Part shown: positions 60,498-64,000 of the stretch, piece by piece
Layout of the letters: every line of letters starts with the position of its first letter
Position numbering within the stretch: the first letter of the stretch is position 1
Origin: Marinobacter mobilis
GTDB lineage: Bacteria > Pseudomonadota > Gammaproteobacteria > Pseudomonadales > Oleiphilaceae
Length of the DNA: 64,000 nt
Direction of reading: 5' to 3'
Assembly (NCBI RefSeq): GCF_900106945.1
Contig: NZ_FNNE01000010.1
Location: forward strand, 1 to 64,000
Position numbers and translations under genes: made by a program
The notes under the pieces: model-generated
Told to the model about the DNA's origin: nothing
What the model saw: only the letters and a program-made list of their open reading frames with translations
Database searches by the model: none

Positions 60498-61976
60498 ATG
60501 AAAAGCTACCTCAACAAGGCCGGCGTACTGTTCACCGCAGCAGGACTGGCGGTGACTGCCGGCCTCAGCCATGGCTCCAGCCATCGCGAAGCCCCCTTCA
60601 TTACGGAGATCCCGAAAGCAGACGGCACAGACTTTTACATGTTCCGCAGTTATGAATCGGGCCGGGATGGCTTCGTTACCCTGATTGCCAACTACTTGCC
60701 CTTGCAGGATGCCTATGGCGGCCCCAATTACTTTGACCTGGATACCGACGCCATATACGAGATTCACATCGACAACGACGGTGATGCCCAGGAGGAGATC
60801 ACGTACCGGTTCCAGTTCACGGATGTATTCAACGACCTTCAGCTCGCGGTCGGCGAGAGCGGAAGTGAGGAACTGGTTTCAGTGCCGCTGAAAAACATCG
60901 GAGACGCGTCGGTCGACGGCAATGTCCAGGTTCGTCAGCAATACTCCGTCAGCGTGATCTATGGCAACCGCCGCGGCGCCCCCCAGGTGGCGACCAACAT
61001 CAGCACCGGTACCGAGGCGTTCCGAAAGCCTCTGGATAACATCGGGGCCAAGTCTTTCCCGGACTACGCCAGCTATGCCGATCAACATATCCACGACATC
61101 GCCATTCCTGGTTGCAGCGTTCCCGGACGTGTGTTCGTCGGGCAACGCAAGGAGGCGTTTGCCGTGAACCTTGGCGAAATTTTCGATCTGGTCAACACCA
61201 ATCCGTTGGGGCCACGCAATGGCGAAGGGGCGGGTGATCTCGCCGACAAGAACGTCACCAGCTTCGCGTTGGAAGTATCCACTGATTGCCTGACCGGTTC
61301 CGCCGCCACGGCCTCCGGACAGTCAGTCATTGGCGCCTGGACCACCGCCAGCCTGCGCCAGGCAAGAGTCATCAACCCCGCGCCAAACGCCAATGACAAA
61401 GGCGCGACCATCGAAGGCGGGGCCTTTGCACAAGTATCACGACTGGGCATGCCTCTGGTCAACGAAGTCGTCATCGGGCTCAAGGACAAGGATGCCTTCA
61501 ACGCCTCCAATCCCGGGGATGACGGTCAGTTCCTGACCTACGTCACCCACCCGACATTGCCGGAGCTGCTGGAAATCCTGTTTTCCGGAGCCGGAGCCGA
61601 GGCACCCAACACCTTCCCGCGCAACGACCTGGTCACGGCCTTCCTGACCGGTGTGCCTGACCTCAACCAGCCTCAGGGCGTCACCGCCTCTGAAATGCTG
61701 CGACTGAACCCGGAAATCCCCGCAACACCAGCAGGCACACAATCAGACCTCGGCGTACTCGGTGGAGATAACGCAGGGTTTCCAAACGGCCGCCGTCCCA
61801 TTGACGACGTTGTCGATATCGCCCTGCGCGTGGTCATGGGCGCACTCACCACGGACGCTCCTAACAAGGACGTGCCCTTTACCGATGGCGTGCAACTCGA
61901 CCCCACGGAACTGCGGAGCAGCTTTCCATACCTGAGCACTCCGATACCTGGCTCACCCAATGACCAGCCCATCTGA
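60498..61976 (+). CDS. Exported DUF4331 family protein
   Basis: 492 residues with a signal peptide (VLFTAAGLAVTAGLSHG). The mature start SSHREAPFITEIPKADGTDFYMFRSYE is the DUF4331 hallmark, followed by TLIANYLPLQDAYGGPNYF, EIHIDNDGDAQEEITYRFQF and a long beta-rich region. No catalytic motif is evident. DUF4331 proteins are secreted, of unknown function, and often lie with HupE/UreJ-like genes. Here it leads a unit of at least four genes, divergent from an ECF sigma pair that shares its promoter motif. Confidence 0.9.
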   Translation: MKSYLNKAGVLFTAAGLAVTAGLSHGSSHREAPFITEIPKADGTDFYMFRSYESGRDGFVTLIANYLPLQDAYGGPNYFDLDTDAIYEIHIDNDGDAQEEITYRFQFTDVFNDLQLAVGESGSEELVSVPLKNIGDASVDGNVQVRQQYSVSVIYGNRRGAPQVATNISTGTEAFRKPLDNIGAKSFPDYASYADQHIHDIAIPGCSVPGRVFVGQRKEAFAVNLGEIFDLVNTNPLGPRNGEGAGDLADKNVTSFALEVSTDCLTGSAATASGQSVIGAWTTASLRQARVINPAPNANDKGATIEGGAFAQVSRLGMPLVNEVVIGLKDKDAFNASNPGDDGQFLTYVTHPTLPELLEILFSGAGAEAPNTFPRNDLVTAFLTGVPDLNQPQGVTASEMLRLNPEIPATPAGTQSDLGVLGGDNAGFPNGRRPIDDVVDIALRVVMGALTTDAPNKDVPFTDGVQLDPTELRSSFPYLSTPIPGSPNDQPI

Positions 61977-61993
61977 TCCTGCAGGAGTTGACC

Positions 61994-62227
61994 ATGAACT
62001 ATCGTATCCTGACGCTTTGTATCACCGTCTTCGCGACGTCACTGGCCGGCTGCTCAAGCAGCAGTAATGACTCAGCCGGGGCCCTGACGCCTACCGTTGA
62101 CTTCACAGCGTTTGTTAAAGCAGAGCTCGCCAACAACTCCGAGCGGCGCCTGCCGACGGACGTCAACGCGATCAATTTCAGCTTTAACGATGGCAGCAAT
62201 CCAAATGCCTACGATGAGCTGTTCTAA
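61994..62227 (+). CDS. Small lipoprotein of the DUF4331 cluster
   Basis: 77 residues from the ATG at 61994, with GGAG upstream. The lipobox is SLAGC with Cys near residue 20. The mature part (about 57 residues) is Ser/Asn/Asp-rich and mostly polar (TPTVDFTAFVKAELANN), with no recognisable domain. It lies 17 bp after the DUF4331 gene and overlaps the next gene by 14 bp, so it is part of the same unit. Too short for a confident function; it may anchor or accompany DUF4331. Confidence 0.75.
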   Translation: MNYRILTLCITVFATSLAGCSSSSNDSAGALTPTVDFTAFVKAELANNSERRLPTDVNAINFSFNDGSNPNAYDELF

Positions 62228-63413
62228 GCGTGGCCATACCAGCCTGGCGGGTTTAACCCGCCAGGCTGTCGCCAGGGCTGTCAGGCTCGCCATCGGTATC
62301 GGTGGCGTTATGGCTGCAACCATGGCGCTCGCCACCCCCACGGACATTGACACTGACTTCGCCGATAGCCAGGTATTAATCGAGCTACCCGAAACACCAC
62401 CTCTTGCCGTCAGACCTGGCACCTCCCGGGGGCTGGCGGACCAAGTTCAGACGTTGCTGCAACAGGCGCGAAGCAGCGGTGATCCCCGATATCTGGGGTA
62501 TGCCATGACCCAACTGCAGGATTGGCCTGAGTCCGCCATCGATCATCGTCTGATGATACTGCGGGCCACCCTGAACCAGAGCCTGCATCAGTTTGACCAG
62601 GCCCGGACCGATCTTCTCAGGGTCCTGGAGGACACACCCTCGCCAGCAAACTACCGTCAGGCAACGCTGACTCTGGCCAACCTGGAGCTGGTTCAGGGCC
62701 GCTACCCGGCGGCGAACCAGGCCTGCCAGCAGTTGAAGCGCCAATACCATGATCTTGTGGCGCAAAACTGCCTGGCCCAGGTACAGGCCAGAACCGGCCA
62801 GCCCGCCATGGCCTACCAACGCCTGCAGGTGATGCTCCGATCGATTCCGTCGCAGGGCCCCGGCATCCAGGCCTGGACCGAAGGGACGCTGGGAGAGATT
62901 GCTGCGCAGCTGGGAGAGGAGGTCGCGCTTGATCACTGGCACCGGGCACTGGACCTGGATCCGAACGATCTCTACACCAGAACCCTGGCCACCGACTGGC
63001 TGATTCAGCACCAGCGCTTTGATGAGGCGCTTGAGTTGACCGCCGGCTACGCCGATGTGGATTCACTGGCTGTGTTGCGGGCAATTGCCCTGACTCGTCT
63101 GCAGCATTCCCGGGAAGCCGAGGCTCTCATCGACAGCCTGAAGCAACGGTTTGAGGAGGCACTCTGGCGTGGCAACCTGCTTCACCGAAGGGACTACGCC
63201 CGTTTTCTGCTGGACGTAACCTTCGAGTACTTACCGGCCCTGGAGCAGGCCCGCCTCAACTGGCAGGAACAGCGTGAACCGCTGGACACCCGCCTGCTCC
63301 TTCGCACGGCCCGGGCCGCCGGGGACACCCCCACCGTGGGCGACGTATTCACCTGGCTTGATCGCAACGGCCAGACCGATGCCCGGTTTGGCCGCCCGGC
63401 TGATGAGGGCTGA
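62214..63413 (+). CDS. Exported tetratricopeptide-like repeat protein
   Basis: 399 residues from the ATG at 62214. An ATG at 62205 and further in-frame starts are open, so the start is uncertain. A positively charged N-terminus and the hydrophobic run LAIGIGGVMAATMALA suggest export. The rest is TPR-like helical repeats (DQARTDLLRVLEDTPSPANYRQATLTLANLELVQGRYPAANQACQQL, then MAYQRLQVML, DHWHRALDLDPNDLYTRTLATDWLIQ). It may assemble partner proteins of the cluster. A perfect 11-bp inverted repeat lies in its first codons. Confidence 0.75.
   Translation: MSCSKRGHTSLAGLTRQAVARAVRLAIGIGGVMAATMALATPTDIDTDFADSQVLIELPETPPLAVRPGTSRGLADQVQTLLQQARSSGDPRYLGYAMTQLQDWPESAIDHRLMILRATLNQSLHQFDQARTDLLRVLEDTPSPANYRQATLTLANLELVQGRYPAANQACQQLKRQYHDLVAQNCLAQVQARTGQPAMAYQRLQVMLRSIPSQGPGIQAWTEGTLGEIAAQLGEEVALDHWHRALDLDPNDLYTRTLATDWLIQHQRFDEALELTAGYADVDSLAVLRAIALTRLQHSREAEALIDSLKQRFEEALWRGNLLHRRDYARFLLDVTFEYLPALEQARLNWQEQREPLDTRLLLRTARAAGDTPTVGDVFTWLDRNGQTDARFGRPADEG
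62241..62267 (+). repeat. Perfect hairpin within the start of the TPR gene
   Basis: AGCCTGGCGGG-TTTAA-CCCGCCAGGCT, an 11-bp perfect stem, 14 bp after the lipoprotein stop and 27 bp into the TPR coding frame. No T-run follows. It could attenuate downstream expression or protect the 3' end of the upstream mRNA. Confidence 0.55.
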
Positions 63414-63417
63414 TCAC

Positions 63418-64000
63418 ATGCAAATACTCCGGCTTCTCCCGCTTTTGATTCTGCTGATTTCAGCGGATCGCGCCTACGCTCACAAGGCAAGTGACGGCTT
63501 TCTCTACCTCGACCTGGGCGCAAACGAGCCCGCGACCCTGCAGGTCGAGCTGGCATTGAGAGATCTGGCCTTGGTGATACCGCTGGACCAGAATCGTGAC
63601 CGCCAGGTTACTGGCGAAGAATTGCGCCTGGCCCGCCCGGACATTCTTAACTACCTGCAATCGCACCTGACGGTGCTGGCCTCCACGGCCCGCTGCCAGC
63701 TGATCGCACGGCAATGGGGGCTAACCCGCCACAGTGATGGCCCCTATGCGGCAACCCGGTTCCAATTGGACTGCCCCGGCAACGCCCTACCGTCAACGTT
63801 GCAGTACCACGCGCTGTTTGACCAGGATGGGCTCCACCGGGGGCTCCTTCAGGTGAACCAGGACGGAGACATACGCCTGACCGCGCTCACTCCCGAGCAT
63901 CGTAGCCTGACCCTGGACGCACCGACGTCTCCGGTCTGGTCCACTCTGGTCAGCTTTCTCTATGAGGGCATAATCCACCTGTTGATCGGACTGGATCACC
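63418..64000 (+). CDS. HupE/UreJ-like membrane protein (cut by window edge)
   Basis: Starts at the ATG at 63418, 4 bp after the TPR stop, and stays open to the window end (194 codons). A signal peptide (LLPLLILLISADRAYA) precedes a periplasmic domain of about 150 residues. The last residues, LVSFLYEGIIHLLIGLDH, match the start of the HupE/UreJ membrane domain with its G-x-DH motif. HupE/UreJ proteins are linked to nickel/cobalt transport, but in DUF4331 clusters the cargo is unknown. Confidence 0.82.
   Translation, partial: MQILRLLPLLILLISADRAYAHKASDGFLYLDLGANEPATLQVELALRDLALVIPLDQNRDRQVTGEELRLARPDILNYLQSHLTVLASTARCQLIARQWGLTRHSDGPYAATRFQLDCPGNALPSTLQYHALFDQDGLHRGLLQVNQDGDIRLTALTPEHRSLTLDAPTSPVWSTLVSFLYEGIIHLLIGLDH

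Overview
The window looks like chromosomal DNA of a GC-rich, free-living gammaproteobacterium, perhaps a marine one of the Marinobacter/Alcanivorax kind. This assignment is an inference from gene families and neighbourhoods (btuB-cobN-btuFCD, DUF294/exonuclease pair, MsrAB, ECF41, DUF4331 cluster, NSS and AGCS sodium symporters). I see no tRNA, rRNA, insertion sequence, prophage or CRISPR array. Coding density is high, and most genes start on ATG with clear Shine-Dalgarno sequences.

Region 1 (1-16.1 kb) is a cobalamin locus. A cobalamin riboswitch (about 10955-11136, minus strand) heads a long run of tightly packed minus-strand genes: btuB, an exported CobN-like protein, btuF, btuC, btuD, cobB, cobO and the first 35 codons of cobQ at the window edge. 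Upstream, cbiB and the threonine-phosphate decarboxylase gene cobD form a second minus-strand pair. cobT and cobC diverge from them, and cobU follows after a HIT-family gene. Uptake, late assembly and nucleotide-loop genes are present. The corrin-ring genes, cobS and the AAA chelatase partners of CobN are not in the window.

Region 2 (16.1-27.8 kb) has two large lipoprotein genes behind a perfect Crp-type site: an M19-dipeptidase-like protein, and a fusion of a parallel beta-helix domain with a diheme cytochrome c domain. After them come a diguanylate cyclase, a cNMP/CBS/DUF294 signalling protein coupled to an exonuclease, a deaminase, and small membrane proteins.

Region 3 (27.9-31.9 kb) is a minus-strand cassette encoding a methionine-rich exported protein, a response regulator, a sensor kinase and an exported MsrAB, closed by an intrinsic terminator. 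It resembles a periplasmic methionine-oxidation defence module.

Region 4 (32-53.4 kb) is mixed. It holds a TetR regulator with glutaryl-CoA dehydrogenase, cysQ, an ECF41 sigma factor with its own-type promoter and an amidohydrolase, an SRAP protein, VanZ and GNAT proteins, an NSS transporter, an Aer-like chemoreceptor, an EamA transporter, folE, a MATE pump, c-di-GMP proteins (a GGDEF cyclase and a degenerate HD-GYP protein), a CBS protein, a hydrolase and an AGCS symporter.

Region 5 (53.4-64 kb) has a secreted beta-propeller protein behind a phased A-tract (bent DNA) region, the metNIQ methionine transporter, and an HDOD-GAF protein. It ends with a divergent ECF sigma/anti-sigma and DUF4331-lipoprotein-TPR-HupE/UreJ cluster, in which both directions carry the same candidate promoter architecture (GCATCY-N16-CGTA). 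This cluster runs off the right end of the window. The strongest candidates for something new are the exported CobN-like protein, the Met-rich/TCS/MsrAB cassette, the beta-helix/cytochrome fusion, and the ECF-DUF4331-HupE system.
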